64,000 nt of DNA from Adineta ricciae (lineage: Eukaryota > Rotifera > Eurotatoria > Adinetida > Adinetidae), in the NCBI GenBank assembly GCA_905250025.1, contig CAJNOJ010000013.1:310001-374000 (forward strand). Reading direction: 5' to 3'. Below, in pieces: positions 36,830 to 50,229 of this stretch. Each line of letters starts with the position of its first letter. Position 1 is the stretch's first letter. Position numbers and translations under genes: made by a program. The notes beneath the pieces are model-generated. The model was not told the DNA's origin, did not search any database, and saw only the letters and a program-made list of their open reading frames with translations.

Positions 36830-39800
36830 TCATTTCTTGTTTTCATATCGAATTGCATGTTTTTTCATTCGCAATACATCTTTCACATCTTCTGCTAATC
36901 CAGACCAATCAGCATCATCACTGACAATAGATGCACGATCTGAAGTGGTCGTAGCGACTTGTTCGTTATCGGATTGACTACTATCATTGTCGATGACGAC
37001 GAAACGACCTAAATATGACAAATAAAATTTGATAAGCAGAAATGTGCTCTCGTCACCAGCTAGTTGTCGTTCAAATGTTTGTAATCTTTTGTTCGTATGA
37101 TGATGTTTGAGTTTATAATCGAATACGGGCAGTGATTGATAGGGTACTATGAGTGGTTGAAGCACTTCCAAACGATTATCTTCTGCAATGATATCCACGA
37201 TGTTTAGTTGTTTCGTTTTTGATTTATCATTGCCCAAAAGATAATACTCAGGTAAAATTAAATGTAGATTATTTTGGTAGCCAATTACAAGTTCACCGCT
37301 TTGACATAAAAATTCAACAGAATTTAATGTTTGATCAAGATATATTTCACGTAGTAACGTATTGGTGCTGTCCCAAATTTTGATACTACCTTCGGTATCG
37401 GAAGAAGAAAATAATTTTAATTTTGATGTGGCAGATATAGCTAGAAGATATATCAATAATTTAATGTGGAGAAAGGAAAGCTTGTGGTACCTTGTATTTG
37501 ACCACGATGGTGACTTCCCTTTGTCGGATGCTCAACTATGCCCCATCGATCTTGCTCATTTGTTTGTATTGATATATTTAACAGTTGCCAAATGTGTAGA
37601 AACTTTTGATCGGAATAAGTTGCAACAAGAAAATTATCAATCATGGAGAGAAATCGTATGGTTTCTTGTGAAATGTTTTTTTCTTGTTCGACAGTTAGAA
37701 TATGAACCAATTGGATTAATTCATCGTTCTTATTGATACTGAAATCCCATAAATGGATTCTACGATCTGCACTACATGAGAGAAGAATCTCGCTATTCAT
37801 AAACGAAATTTGTGTCGTTTCCATGCTGGCTTGTGATGATTCCAGACATACGAGCGAACTTCGATGAGCTAAGAGAGGTTCCATAATTAATGAGTCGCCT
37901 AGAGATAGATACCGAGAATAAGTCAATGAGAACAGATCACAGATATTTAACCTTGGAAGAGTGTGATATAACCATTAGCATGTCCGAAAAAGATCGCCTG
38001 TTTTGCGAGAGATTTTTCCGTAGATATTTGCATCGTACCAAGCGTAAATAGATGTGTACGCATTGGATTGATAAGTGCCATGCAGGTAATGGCAGATTGT
38101 TCAGATTTACTTCGTATTTTATATTCAGCAACACATGGATCATTGTGTGCACGATAAAGAACTATCTCACCATCGAAATCAAGAGCGTAAATACTTGATC
38201 TAACGCAAATTTCGTCAATTGTAGTATCAATATTGAGACTTCAGTTTCATTCTCTTACCTACTGATGTCATGTAAGACTTGTTTGATGTCTTTTTTTGCA
38301 ACATTTGGCATACGTGTTAGACAGCAACCGCTGACCGGTGAAATAAGTACACATGAGTAATCGTCTAGCATTGCTAGCAGACGTGAAGTTCGCTGCGTAT
38401 CTTTGAATACTTTTAATGTTCGCACATTTGTTTTCAGTATGGAAAATACTAAAGTATGCAACTTTAGTTGAAATAGAACAAGTTGCTGTGAAGTTCGGTA
38501 ATAAAACAAATTTTCATGTAGAATATCAATTTGATAAACTTCTTCGTAAGCATCATATTGATAGATATGTTGTAGAGTTTCTAAAATTTCCAACGAAAGT
38601 CAATGATATTTCTTTTCTAGACTGAAATACAAACCTAAACTATAAACATTAAGTCGTCGATCTAATGATGACGAAAGAAGGAGATTTGTCGTAGCTTTGA
38701 GATCTGTGATAGTTTTCCAGTGACACTGATAGCGACGAATCTGTCTCATTTGATTCAATTGATAGATGAACATCGTTCCATCGATCAAAGCGAATATTAA
38801 ATAATCATATTTCGACTGATAATGACAACGATTCCAACCATACTGGAATGGATTACAAAATTTCAATGATAATTGTTCGTTTGGACCATATCGATAGAGT
38901 AAGAAATATTGATCGGATAGAAAGCCAACTGATTGATGTGTTCGTACATCGCACATATGTATTATGGGCTCGTGCGACTGAAGTGATAATTGTGATAGTT
39001 CAGAAATCAACAGAGGTGAAGAAGTAAATTGAAGTGGTTGCGTGTTGTATTGCAATACACGACCCAAACAACCTGAAAAGATAGAGGTCATTGAAAATAG
39101 AAGGCTGATTACATTCACAATGACATACCAATAAAAAGTAAAGAAGCTTCGTGTATGTATAGAACGCTGGAAATGCGTTCGGGGATTTCCTGCTTTGATA
39201 GGAACATACCTTTACGAGAAACATCACCGATTAGAATCATGAGTGTTTTGTGAGATTTCAAGTTCATAAAGCCGAGTATGAGACGAAAAATAGGTATGCA
39301 AATCATAAAATCAAACTGAAAGGAGCAGTCAAACTGAACTGATTGAATGTCATTCGAAGAATGTCGGCTCATCGCGTATGCGTAAAGTTTGCTGGGTTTT
39401 TTTTCACTAGGAACAATATTCCGCGAAATTTGTGTTGTATCAGATTTGAAATTGTTGACATTTATTACGTTCGATACAATGATATATCCTTGTTCGACAT
39501 CGTAGAAATCAACATTGTGGTACTGTTGAGAAGAATCCAATAAAAATCGAGTGAAGATTGTTAAACCAAAATTAATCTTTCGATCTTCTGCATGTTCTAT
39601 TTCTTCATAGTGATCTATGTCATCAATCGTTTTGCTTACTGATGACTGCATTTTAGTTAACATAGGAAATGTATTGTCCGTTGAATTAGGTATCCTGTTT
39701 TGTTTCTACACATCGAAAATCAATCAAGGTAAGCAAAAAAGGAATCGATCATGAAATTGAATATCACAATACTTGATAGAGATGTATGGCAATAAGTATA

Positions 39801-40479
39801 CGTGCACGTTGCCAAAGTTCAATCGGTGACCGAGTAACAGCGATCGCTAGCTCACTAGAATGCAATGTGGATATCCGTTGGTTACGTCGAATTATTGTAC
39901 TATCAAGTTCTTCATCGAAATCATTCAATAACTCTTCTTCTAAATCTTCATCAAGATTAACAAAACCACCTGGAATATATTCATCTTCAACAAGCTTCAA
40001 ACAACGGCCAATGTTGAAAACAGTTATGGAATGACGACGCGACTTACGAGATTATCCGTATCCTGTACGAAAGAATTCGTCTGATCGGATTCAACAGGAA
40101 TATTCGATAGATGTGATGAAGAATTTCTCTCTTTCTGTTGTCCGTTAGAAATTGAATCACGACGAGTTGAAGAAAGGAAACTTTGATGATAATCATCGTC
40201 AAACGTTACTGTACGACGTGTATGTTGTTCCACGGTTGAGGTATTAGCCATTTCTTCGGACGATGGAAATGGTGATTGTTGTGGTTGTTCTTCTTCTTTC
40301 TTAAGCAAATTTTCATGCGTTGTTTCAATAAGAGCGTCGACTCGTTTCATATCATCGTCTTTCGCAATCGATGACCTTGGTGGAAAAGAGTTTTCTTCAA
40401 GAAGAAAATATGGCTCATCGTTTTCCGTCGATGCATCGATACTGTTGCGTGCAATGACAATTTTATTGTTACTACTCAT
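36830..40479 (-). CDS. Large WD40-repeat protein, WDR87/WDR97-like (tentative)
   Basis: Exons (minus) are 40479-40048, 39994-39773, 39705-39129, 39072-38635, 38580-38259, 38199-37952, 37898-37491 and 37440-36830, giving 1085 aa. Every intron is 50-67 bp and every phase agrees. The first 145 residues are polar and Ser/Glu-rich. An acidic stretch follows (LDEDLEEELLNDFDEELD). Then comes a long series of degenerate WD repeats: ITDLKATTNLLLSSSLDRRL, SEILLSCSADRRIHLWDFS, LFSSSDTEGSIKIWDS and LVIGYQNNLHLILPEYYLLG. The last pattern resembles the second propeller of WDR87/WDR97, axoneme-linked proteins, but I recall this from family patterns and cannot test it. The C-terminus is Ser/Asp-rich then basic. 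It converges on the calpain gene. Confidence 0.7.
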
Positions 40480-41211
40480 TTCATGAATCGATCATTGAAA
40501 ATGATTCATCTAATTAGCAAAACAGCAAGCATTTCATTTTCATGTGACGCACAGTAGACGTACCAAAAGGATAGTTTCCTACGTCAAATTCAATGGAGCT
40601 ATTCTCGAAGACATTAAAATAGGCGAAATTAAATCTGCCAACGTCGACATTGTTTCACAACCAACAAACTATCTATGAAGATAAAAGAGGTGTCAGCTGG
40701 TATGAATAGCATATATTTCTATACAATCGGCATCGTTTCTTCTACATAAGTACATAGTATATTTCCTATGAGGACAAATGGTTATCTGAATACAAACAGA
40801 GAACTTGCATTAGAAATCAATTTCTCATTAGATCGTCTATAAGAATAATCGATGGTGTAGTGAATGGAGGATTAAAAGAGAAACAATACGGGCTTGATGT
40901 CTCTAAGAAAATGAATAATCGCTGAATTGCACTTTAGTATGTAGATGAAACAGCTGTAACATTGTTCTCAATTGAATAGGTTTTTTTAACTTTCACAGAC
41001 GTATATCACGCTGTCACAGAATGGAACATTCATGATCAATCGTGTGGCTCAGTGATATACCTCCTTCGTTTTTAAATTCAAGTTGGGACTGACAGGGTTT
41101 GTTGTACCCATGTAGTTCACAGTAAATTTTCTCCTTTCTCAAACCGAGTGATTCATCGTTATATCTCTTATATAAATACGAACGACAAAGCTGATATTCA
41201 TTTCCGAGACC
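40480..41211. other. Divergent promoter region, WD40 and tryptophan hydroxylase genes
   Basis: A 730-bp AT-rich spacer upstream of both genes. A minus-strand frame at 41014-41220 has no domain and overlaps the hydroxylase start. No RNA gene or repeat was recognised. Confidence 0.4.
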
Positions 41212-43773
41212 ATGTTTCAAAAATCTCCAATGAATATTTCGTTACTATCATCCGCACAGATCCAAAATGCGTTAAGTCATCAGTTATACATTTCATTAAC
41301 AGATGACTCCTCATTATCTGTTTTATGCTACGACACTGTTCTATGTTATCTAGTCAATGTCATTGGTCATGGATCGCTGAATGAAATTGAAGACAATTTG
41401 AAACGTTATTTTACCTATAAACAATTGGAAGAAGCATATTCAAATCTACAAAATGTTCTTCATTATTCGTTATCAATTCTGAATCCTGACCAAGATCATC
41501 ATACACAAGAAATTCTTCAACAATGTCTAGATGATCTACATGATTCTTCATGTTTGCTGGCACTTATTCAGTTGATTCATACCAATCGACTGTTTTCCTA
41601 TTTACCAGTCTTTGTCAGCAACGATTGGATCAGTATGATACGTAATGTTCAAGATTTGGAGAAAATCGATGCGCCATCTTCATCGACGATGGAGAACTTA
41701 GAAAATCAAATGATTAACTTGAAAGAAAATCTTTTCTCGTTAAATCAACTCGTTGACAATCTGAAAAATGTTCCATCAATAGTCTCACCCAACATTGACT
41801 CAACTTCACTTACAGATCAATGTTGTCTACGCACATATTGCCAACATGCATTAAATTCACGCATAGCATCGATCATTGATTCTCCGTCATCATCGTGGTC
41901 ATCACTTGATAATGAAAAGCCAGCATTGACATCATACAATCGGACGATTCCTGGCTTTATTCGTAATCCAGTTTCGAGTTTTCTCATGCCAACTGCACCA
42001 TCTACAAATGAACAAACAGGTCCAATGTTCTCACTCGATGATAACATGAGTAGCGACGAGGAACTCTCGATGAATTCGAAGACAGGCTCGATCGTGGTCA
42101 TTCGAGATGATGATCTCTGGATATATCCGGCTGGTGTGGATCTTCAAAAACCGAAAGCGAAGTTTCCAGAATACAACAGATCTCACTCACTATTCGACAC
42201 AGTTCTCGAGCGCAAACAATCCTTTGCGCGACGTGTAAGCTTCGACGACAATGATTTCGTTTCGAGAAAGACTTTTGAGAAGATGCCAACGCAGGTAAAA
42301 AAGCAAAAGAAAGGAAAAGGTATGAAACTATTTTCTGAAGAAGTTTCATGTCTGTTTCTTTTGTCATTTAGCTGCAACGGACGAAACACCTTGGTTTCCA
42401 CAACGAATTACTGATTTAGATCAATGCTCAGTTAAAGTTCTTCTGTACGGAGCTGATCTTGATGCTGATCATCCAGTAGGGTTGATTTCATTAGGAAAGC
42501 AAACTTTGTTTCGATACCATTCAATTTCTAGGGTTTTACCGATCAAGTCTATCGAGCTCGTCGGATGTATTTTCATGATCTAGCTATCGCATACAAACAG
42601 TAAGTTATTCAAATTGTGACTGAAATAGATTGTTGATCGCTTTTCATCTCATTCAGTGGTGATCCTATTCCACGTGTCGAATATACTCGGAAAGAAACGG
42701 AAACATGGGGTGTTGTTTTTCGAAAATTGAACAAATTATATCCAACACATGCTTGTAATGAATACCTGGCTAACTGGCCATTATTACGAGAGAAATGTGG
42801 ATTTAGGTAGGAAGGAAAATGATTATTTTACACGTTGACACGTCGTCTGTTTTTTCTTTTAAATCAGAGAAGATAACATACCGCAATTAGAAGACATATC
42901 ATGCTTTTTACGTGAACGAACAGGATTTACTTTGCGACCTGTCGCCGGTTACTTATCACCACGCGACTTCTTGTACGGACTGGCATTTCGTGTGTTTCAC
43001 TGCACACAATATATACGGCATTCATCCGATCCGTCGTATACACCTGAACCGTGAGTTAAAGTTATGTGATATCAATGAAGGATCAATATTTTTCGCTTTA
43101 CTTTGAAGAGATTGTTGTCATGAATTACTCGGTCATATTCCACTACTTGCTGATCCAACTTTCGCTCAATTTTCTCATGAGATAGGTCTGGCTGCTATTG
43201 GCGCATCGGAAGACGACATTAATCGATTAGCAACAGTAAGTGGAATCTCATGCTATTGGCGAGATTAGTTCAAGCTCTTGTTTCAGTGCTACTTTTTTAC
43301 TATTGAATTCGGTCTCTGTCGTCAAAATGAGGGTCTTCGGGCGTATGGCGCTGGCTTACTATCGTCTTGCGCTGAGTTGGAACATGCGTTAAGCGATAAG
43401 GCGAAAAAGTTGCCATTCGATCCCGACGTTGTTTGTAAACAAACATGTTTGATAACAACGTATCAAGATCAATACTTCGTCTCGGCAAGTTTTATTGAAG
43501 CGAAAGAAAGGATGAGGTAACTATGTCGATGAAACTTTAGCTTGTATTCAAAATATCTTTGCTATGTCATTGTTCTTTAGGGAATTTGCTTTATCAATCA
43601 AACGGCCATTTACTATTCGATATAATCCTTATAATCAAAGCATCAACGTTGTATCGAATACGCAACATGTTGAACAAATCATTTCTGATCTTAAAGGTGA
43701 CATTTGTATTATATTTGATGCATTAAAAAAGTTCCAAACGAGTATTTCAAATGACTTGAACAATTTCAAATGA
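41212..43773 (+). CDS. TPH: Tryptophan 5-hydroxylase with a novel N-terminal region
   Basis: The first and rate-limiting enzyme of serotonin synthesis; needs iron, oxygen and tetrahydrobiopterin. Exons are 41212-42319, 42372-42475, 42532-42599, 42657-42806, 42868-43050, 43109-43235, 43287-43516 and 43581-43773, giving 720 aa (human TPH1 444). The catalytic domain starts at about residue 374: [80 protein letters not shown] (two iron His), [11 protein letters not shown] (iron Glu), [21 protein letters not shown]. The CysCys before [16 protein letters not shown] and [12 protein letters not shown] favour TPH over phenylalanine or tyrosine hydroxylase. A helical tail follows. The first 370 residues hold no visible ACT domain. 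They begin with a helical module ([20 protein letters not shown], then [17 protein letters not shown]), then Ser-rich sequence and basic phosphosite-like RRVSFDD. Confidence 0.93.
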
Positions 43774-43855
43774 ACATCTAGGAAGTTGCAGAAAACTCCA
43801 TGTGTCGTTGTCTTCTTTATTTATTTATTCATCGAGGAAAAATAAATGTTGTCTT

Positions 43856-45356
43856 TTAAACATCAAATGTGATATGTTCATCATTTTGAGTAATATAGTT
43901 CATTGGACGAGAGAACGGACTTAACCATTGTAGTCCAACACGTGATCCGAAAACGGTTTTCAACGCACAGAGAAAAGACATTGATGATCGAGAAGATCTT
44001 CGTTTTCCTTTAAAGAATTCGATTCCCTAAAACAGTTCCGTATTAAAAATCGCATGAAAATATAGTTTCAAAAAGAATGCGTACAGTCGTATCAGTATAT
44101 ATACAATAGAATTGTATCGTAGTCATAACAGCAGTAAATATAAAAAAACCGAATGATTCCAAACCAAGAAGTATAACAAACACAAATGTCATCGGCGGTG
44201 ACCAAGCAGGACAGGCTAGAAAATGAATGCATAATCGATTTATTTCGAATGTTTTCCTTAACTTACCTGTCCAATTCGTTGCTACACAATTAGTTAAATG
44301 ATAATACAGGATAATCAACGTATACATCGATATAATACATGTATAAGACTACAACATAAGATGAATTACCTTCATTACGCTACTTATGTGAATCTCCGTG
44401 TCTAGTCAACCCATATTAGGTGAAAGTACTAATTTCAATTCTCATCTTGAAAACACAGTATGCATCTAAGGAAATGAACTTGCCAACGAGTTTTTTTTAT
44501 GAGACAAGGTCACGACGATAGTGCATAGATCGAATGTTGTTAATAAAACATGTTCTCACCGTGAATAATATGAAATACTTCTGGTTATTTTGTCCGACAC
44601 AATTGTTGACGAACATGCAATGATGATCCATTCGTTTGATGCATCGTTGGCAAATTCTAGGCAGAGAAAAGAACAAAAAAAAACTAGATGGAGAACAGCA
44701 TCTCTTGTTTTTTTAGTATGACAACCGGAACGAATAGGGGTGAGCTGAGTGCATTAACACGGAGTCAACGATGTTCTCGATTAAAGCTTTTACGTGATAG
44801 TATCGAATAATGAGAACAAATAACAATACCTACAATGGTGTGCTCGGGGTGGCTTGACACTTTGACATTCTGTACACCGATAAACAGTTGTGCCATGACT
44901 GTAACTACGCAATTTTTCCGGGGTGGCATCATTCAATGGCACAGCACCCTAGTTACTTGAAGTAAGCGAAGAACATGATTTCTATACAAGGTTACATACG
45001 GGATTAGTAAACATTGTCCGGTAATACGATGAGAGAGCAAGAAATTCCAGACAATGAAGTAAGACAAAATGAATATAGTTCGCCAATGAATAGTTATTTG
45101 GTATTAAAACAACGAAAATCATCACAAATTGTCCGTAGAGAAATAGACAACATGTTGTAAAATTACATGAGATTCCAAGCGCATCTTTGATACACCATTC
45201 GAACAGAGTTGGACAAGCCGAACAAGTACACGAGCAAATACATTCGTTCCCTCCATCGCCAATTTTTGAGTGCGGAATCACATCCTCTACGATTACCTCT
45301 CCTTCTACGAATGAGTTTATTTCATCCGACCGTGATAATAACCTAGTCGATGGCAT
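43856..45356 (-). CDS. DHHC palmitoyltransferase, ZDHHC3/7 (GODZ)-like
   Basis: Attaches palmitate to cysteines of Golgi-passing membrane proteins. Exons (minus) are 45356-45000, 44948-44830, 44656-44560, 44348-44267, 44215-44085 and 44026-43856, giving 318 aa. It has four membrane segments. The TM1-TM2 part is in exon 1. The zinc-binding cysteine-rich domain is split over exons 2 and 3: [62 protein letters not shown]. The catalytic motif is D-H-H-C; the usual following Pro-Trp is Met-Phe. The T-x-x-x-E-like segment is [14 protein letters not shown] and the C-terminal VGLQWLSPF matches ZDHHC3/7. The ATG at 45356 is the first in frame. Exon 2 uses GTATTG, not the earlier GTAGGT, because only that restores HHCRICQRC. 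It ends 82 bp from the tryptophan hydroxylase stop. Confidence 0.88.
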
Positions 45357-46488
45357 TGAAAGAAGATTGTGTATGCATGCAGTTCTTTTCTGTTCTATCA
45401 AACGTATTCTTTACCTTCACAACAACATTCATAGTGACATCGCTCATATTTACATGTGTTCTTTAAATGAAGTTTTCACTTCCAATCATATTGAAGGTGG
45501 GTCACTTGGTAACGCTCAAGCTTATGGTTGGCTGGAAAATGACTCATCGGTAACTATCTCTCAACTAGATGACATCTTGGCTAATATATGTTTTATTTAA
45601 TGAAGACAACACGGAGATTTTTATCCTTTTTTCTTAGAATTTGCGAATATCCCATCTATTTTTTAACCTGATTGTTTGTCTGCTTCCATTGATGGAATTT
45701 CTACGGATTTTTCTTCTTCTTTTTTTACGTCTCCTTTTTTTCTCTTCTTTGATTAATTCTCTTCTTTTATAGTATTATATATTTTCTCTTCCAGATGGTT
45801 AATGAAAAAAAAAAACGCTGAGAGAAAAAAAGGAGTGTTAGTAGTCGTAGTAGAAAAGAAAAAGTTGGAGAAAGACAGAGAACATCGTTTTCCATTCTAT
45901 CTTCTCATATCGTCTGTCAGTGACAAGAACACTTGTAGAAACACAAAAAATGAGAGAAAAAACAACAGATAGAAGATGAAATAAATCGAATGACTTTCGT
46001 AGAAAACTTAATTACTAGGTTCACTTTTGTTTGTACACTCAGTCTAACATTATTAGTTTTATCGAATCAAACCGGCCATGTTCTTTTTTTCTCTTCTGTC
46101 AAGCGGTTCTAATGATCACTGTTGTTTCCTAAATCATTGTAATCTTTTTTATTCGATTCGCTTCGTCGTCGTCGTTGTCGTCGTCTCGCTTTTTTCTTTC
46201 ATGTATCAATGTTTTGATTGGAAATATTATCATAACTCGTTGGCACCGGCAACGAAGCGAAAAACAAACCTTGCGATAAGAAGCAAGATGCATCACTTAT
46301 TTCTTCATCTTTGATATGACTACTATCTTCTTTTTGACACATACTTAACTTAAGAAGTTAAATATTACAATCGTGATATAACAAGCGATGTTACTTCTGT
46401 TTGTGTGGATGTGATAAAAGTCATCGAATGTTTTGTTTCTAGATGATGTTATAGAAGAAAAACCTATTCAAATTCTTTAACGACAACG
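45357..46488. other. Divergent region, DHHC and TULP genes
   Basis: About 1.1 kb with T-rich stretches (45700-45790), A-rich runs (45806-45835) and a CGT-type microsatellite. Plus-strand frames at 45187-45600 and 46078-46314 are an antisense shadow of DHHC exon 1 and low-complexity sequence. A TTTGTTTCTAG acceptor-like site at 46432-46442 lies upstream of the TULP start. Confidence 0.4.
46163..46186. repeat. Short CGT-type trinucleotide microsatellite
   Basis: A run of TCG/CGT triplets with one interruption, in noncoding DNA upstream of the TULP gene. Confidence 0.7.
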
Positions 46489-49400
46489 ATGAAGAGTTCA
46501 TATGCATCAGGACAGTAAGTCGAATATGAAAATCAAATGAAAGAAATCTTATGCGTTTTTCTTTTGTAGATTATCAGATGATGATGATCAAAACTCGTTA
46601 ACATCTTATCAAAAGTTTGACAAAACTCGTATTCATCAAAAAGTAGTCATCTCTACAATTTCGATTGTCAAACCTTGATTTCCGTTGGTTTGTTTCCTTT
46701 CTAGCAAGAAGCAATAAAACGTGCTGGAGATTTACGTACTCGTCGTACACCTCATCGAACAGATTCCTCTGGGCTGGATGACATAAAAGGTAAGATAAAT
46801 TGCTGACAAGTGCTTTCCTCTCTAATTCATCGAGAGAACATCATCAACAATCGCATATGAGAATTATAGGCTGAGAAAAAAAACCCCGGAGAAGCCCGTT
46901 TTTCTTTGTTAAAAAGAGAAGTTATTAAACGTGCTATTTTTCTATTATTTCAGACTAGTTAGAGCGGAAGGTAAACGAAGCTCATCATCTATCCCGTTTT
47001 CCTTCTATTTTTTCATTAATTATCTAGTCCGTTCTTTTTTCTTCTTCTCCTTTTCATACAGCACGATAAACATTATTTTTTTGAGCTTGTTAATTGCTTG
47101 GGAGAGAAAAGATTTAATAAGTTTTTCAGATCCGTTCCCTATCAGCTTTGTTTAGTTCTTGTCTTATTTCATGATACCTTATTCTCGACTGATAGGATTT
47201 GATAATAATTCATTTCATCCTGATGACGGGGAGCCAACAACATACAATGGCAACAGTCGTGCTACAGCATTTCCAACGACGGAGCCATTGCGTACTATTC
47301 GTATCACATCCAATGAAAAAGTAACAAGCGTAAGATTTGATACATCCAATCGAATTTTATCGACACACGCCTTCCATGCTCCTTTTTCTTTGCCCTTGTA
47401 GAGATATAGTCCTAATATTTCACGCTCATCGACTGCAACTTCAACCCATTCAGCATCAGCCAATCGATTAGGCAAACCATTGCAAACAATATCCGGTGTA
47501 ACAACGACAGTTAGTGTTGATGACGAGCCGGATGATGGAGAAGAAATAAGACTAAACGGTATGTTGATAGGAGAAACGCGGCTCACCATCTGCTTACAGT
47601 AATTAATACGTTTCGTATCTTCTTTTTTTGTATCCATGCATGAATATTACATGAAAAAGAATGGATCAATATATTCTCTTTCGTCTCTGGATGAGTTTTT
47701 ATAGAAACGCACTTTGATATTCTGCTAGACAATTGACGAGAGTAGTGTGATACTTTCGTTGAGTTGATGAACACGATGAGATTGTCATACGGGACGGATA
47801 GTATAATGCTTCATTCTAATTCGTGCAATTCAATATTCGTCCTCTTTACTTCGTTGTTGTTTTGTTTGACATCTATGTTGTACACTTGATATGTTAGAAG
47901 ATCACAAACGCACTAACAAAAAGCACGCTAATGATCAGTTGCACTCTACTAAAGCATCACGTCGTCATCGTCGTCGTCAACATGATCGACAATCTGCTTT
48001 GACAGCACCATCATCATCACTAAATGGAAAGCACTCAAATGAGAAAATATCTTCTAAATGTGTTGTAACTTCTACTGAGAATACCGAAAATACATGTTCT
48101 CTTCGTCGTCATTCAGATTCCGATGGTGAAAGTGAACGTGTACTCGTCAAACCATGGTCACCGACTCCAAATACCTTCAACAATTCATCAGCATTGCAAC
48201 CGAATAATAACAATAATACGAATAATAGTAACGATAGTACCAATTCAGATTCTCCGACTGCAACGAACGAGCAACTTACCTTTGCCTTACGATCTTTGTT
48301 TGAAATGATTACGGAAGATTTAGATAAGTTTGTTTATACACCTGCGCCGAACGGACTCGGAGACATTCAATGCCGAATTACACGTGATAAACGCGGAATG
48401 GAAAAAGGTCTGTTCCCGACGTACTATATGCACGTGGAAAGGCCGGGTGATGGAAAAAAAGTAAAATGAATTCAGCAGACATTATTCATCAATCAATAAA
48501 TATTGTCTATTCTAGTTTTTCATTCTTGCTGGACGAAAACGTCGACGTAGTGCTACATCGAATTATTTGATTTCCACAGATGCCACAGATTTGTCACGTG
48601 ACGGAGAAAGATTTATTGGAAAATTGAGGTAATCGACAGTCTGCTGTTTCAACTTGTGTAATCAGCTATTTTGATCATCCTAGAGCGAATATGCTGGGAA
48701 CACATTTTACTGTATACGATCAAGGTTCAAATCCAAAACGAAATATGTATGTTGCCTTCTCTCGATGATGAGAAGATGCAATTCATTTGCTTTTTCCTCT
48801 TTTTAGTCCAGTGGAAGAACATCGTCGAGAAGTAGCTGCAATCGTCTATGTATGTACAAGTCTATTCATCACATATTTTTACAAAATCGTCGTGTATTTC
48901 TGTTAGGAAACCAATATACTGGGTTTCAAAGGCCCACGTAAAATGACGATTATTATCCCGGGTATGAGCAGTGATCATCATCGTGTGGAAGTTCGGCCGA
49001 AAAATGTAAGAAACGCGCATTTGACATGTTTAATATGATTGTTGGTTATTTCAAAGGAATCCGAAAGTTTGGTCGAACGCTGGAAACGCAATAATATGGA
49101 AAATCTACTCGAATTACACAATAAAACCCCTGTTTGGAACGAGGGTAAAGATCATACCTTTTGTACACACGAATATATTTATTCATATAGAAACTCAATC
49201 GTATGTTCTTAATTTTCACGGGCGTGTCACACAAGCATCAGTGAAAAATTTCCAAGTTGTGCATGATGACGATCGTAAGTTAAAGGAGAGGGTCTACTCT
49301 GTACTTTAATTGTTTTTTTTTCTACCTCATTAAAAACAAAATTTTTGTTATATATTCCTATACAAAGGATTCGTTTGTTTGTTTTGTAGAAGACTATGTA

Positions 49401-49682
49401 TGTATGCAATTCGGTCGGGTCAGTGATGGTAAGTGTATAGAAAATTTCTTCTTTGTATTACTATGCTTTCGATGGCGTGATCAAGATTAAACGAAAAAAG
49501 TAGCTCAATCTTTTTCGCCCGTACATTGCAGTTTTAAAAGCTACGAGATGAAATCTTATCTTTTTCTGATCATTGTATTCGATTTAGATGTGTTCACATG
49601 CGATTACAAATATCCACTATGTGCTGTTCAAGCATTCGGTATAGCGTTGTCTTCATTTGATGGTAAACTCGCTTGTGAATGA
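46489..49682 (+). CDS. Tubby-like protein (TULP)
   Basis: Binds PI(4,5)P2 and, in animals, carries membrane receptors into cilia. Fourteen exons: 46489-46514, 46570-46642, 46705-46789, 47196-47329, 47402-47558, 47898-48460, 48516-48628, 48684-48746, 48807-48849, 48907-49005, 49057-49144, 49191-49274, 49390-49428 and 49588-49682, giving 553 aa. The N-terminus has a short helical segment ([20 protein letters not shown]) in the place of the IFT-A-binding helix of TULP3/Tubby. A Ser/Asn-rich linker follows. The tubby barrel is the last 260 residues: [112 protein letters not shown], and the family-ending [23 protein letters not shown]2-contacting basic residues KRRR and the K in GPRKM are present. 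Intron 46790-47195 is 406 bp and could hide an extra exon. Confidence 0.92.
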
Positions 49683-50229
49683 ATTTACTTCTATATCATT
49701 TTCCTGCCGTCCTTTTGTTTCGGATTTTTCTCCATGCGTATGCATTGTTTGTGTTTATTTATTTTGTCTCTATTGATTAGAACTTCATCTGTGTTTTTTT
49801 TCTTCTTCTCTCTTTCAATAATCTATGTATGTTCATAAAAGTATACATGTTAACGTGTGTGTATTTATGAGATTGAAAATATAAAAGTCTATGATATAAG
49901 TATAGCGATGGAATTATATAGAAACTAAAAGTAAATGTTGACCGAGCCTGAAAGACCAAATGTTACTGTTCTTTAGCCTTTTATGATAAAAGCCTTACTT
50001 TTTCTTCTCAAAGTGCCGACCTACGCTGACATTTATGAAGCAACGACAAGTGCTTATCAGTGTATACTGCTATGTAATCATTTACATTGTTCTGTTCTCT
50101 CAGTGGATTACTCATTCCCTTCTGACTAATTTAAACCTGAAAAAGAACATAAAAACATAGTATTCCTGGCAAACCGATAGCAGTCACTTGAATTGCATCT
50201 ACCTCAATAAGTACACTGAGAATTTATCG
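49683..50229. other. Spacer between TULP and PMP3 genes
   Basis: About 550 bp holding the TULP 3' flank and presumably the PMP3 promoter. T-rich near 49780-49820. No gene was recognised. Confidence 0.4.

Noticed and set aside
39185-39210. A GT...AG pair suggesting a 20-bp intron in the WD40 gene.
   Set aside because: It is far too short and the frame is open and consistent through it.
45187-45600. A 137-residue plus-strand frame.
   Set aside because: It lies antisense to DHHC exon 1 and has no recognisable features.
46921-47195. A possible extra TULP exon after the acceptor near 46953.
   Set aside because: Joining it in the required phase creates an immediate stop; the direct join 46789 to 47196 is in frame.
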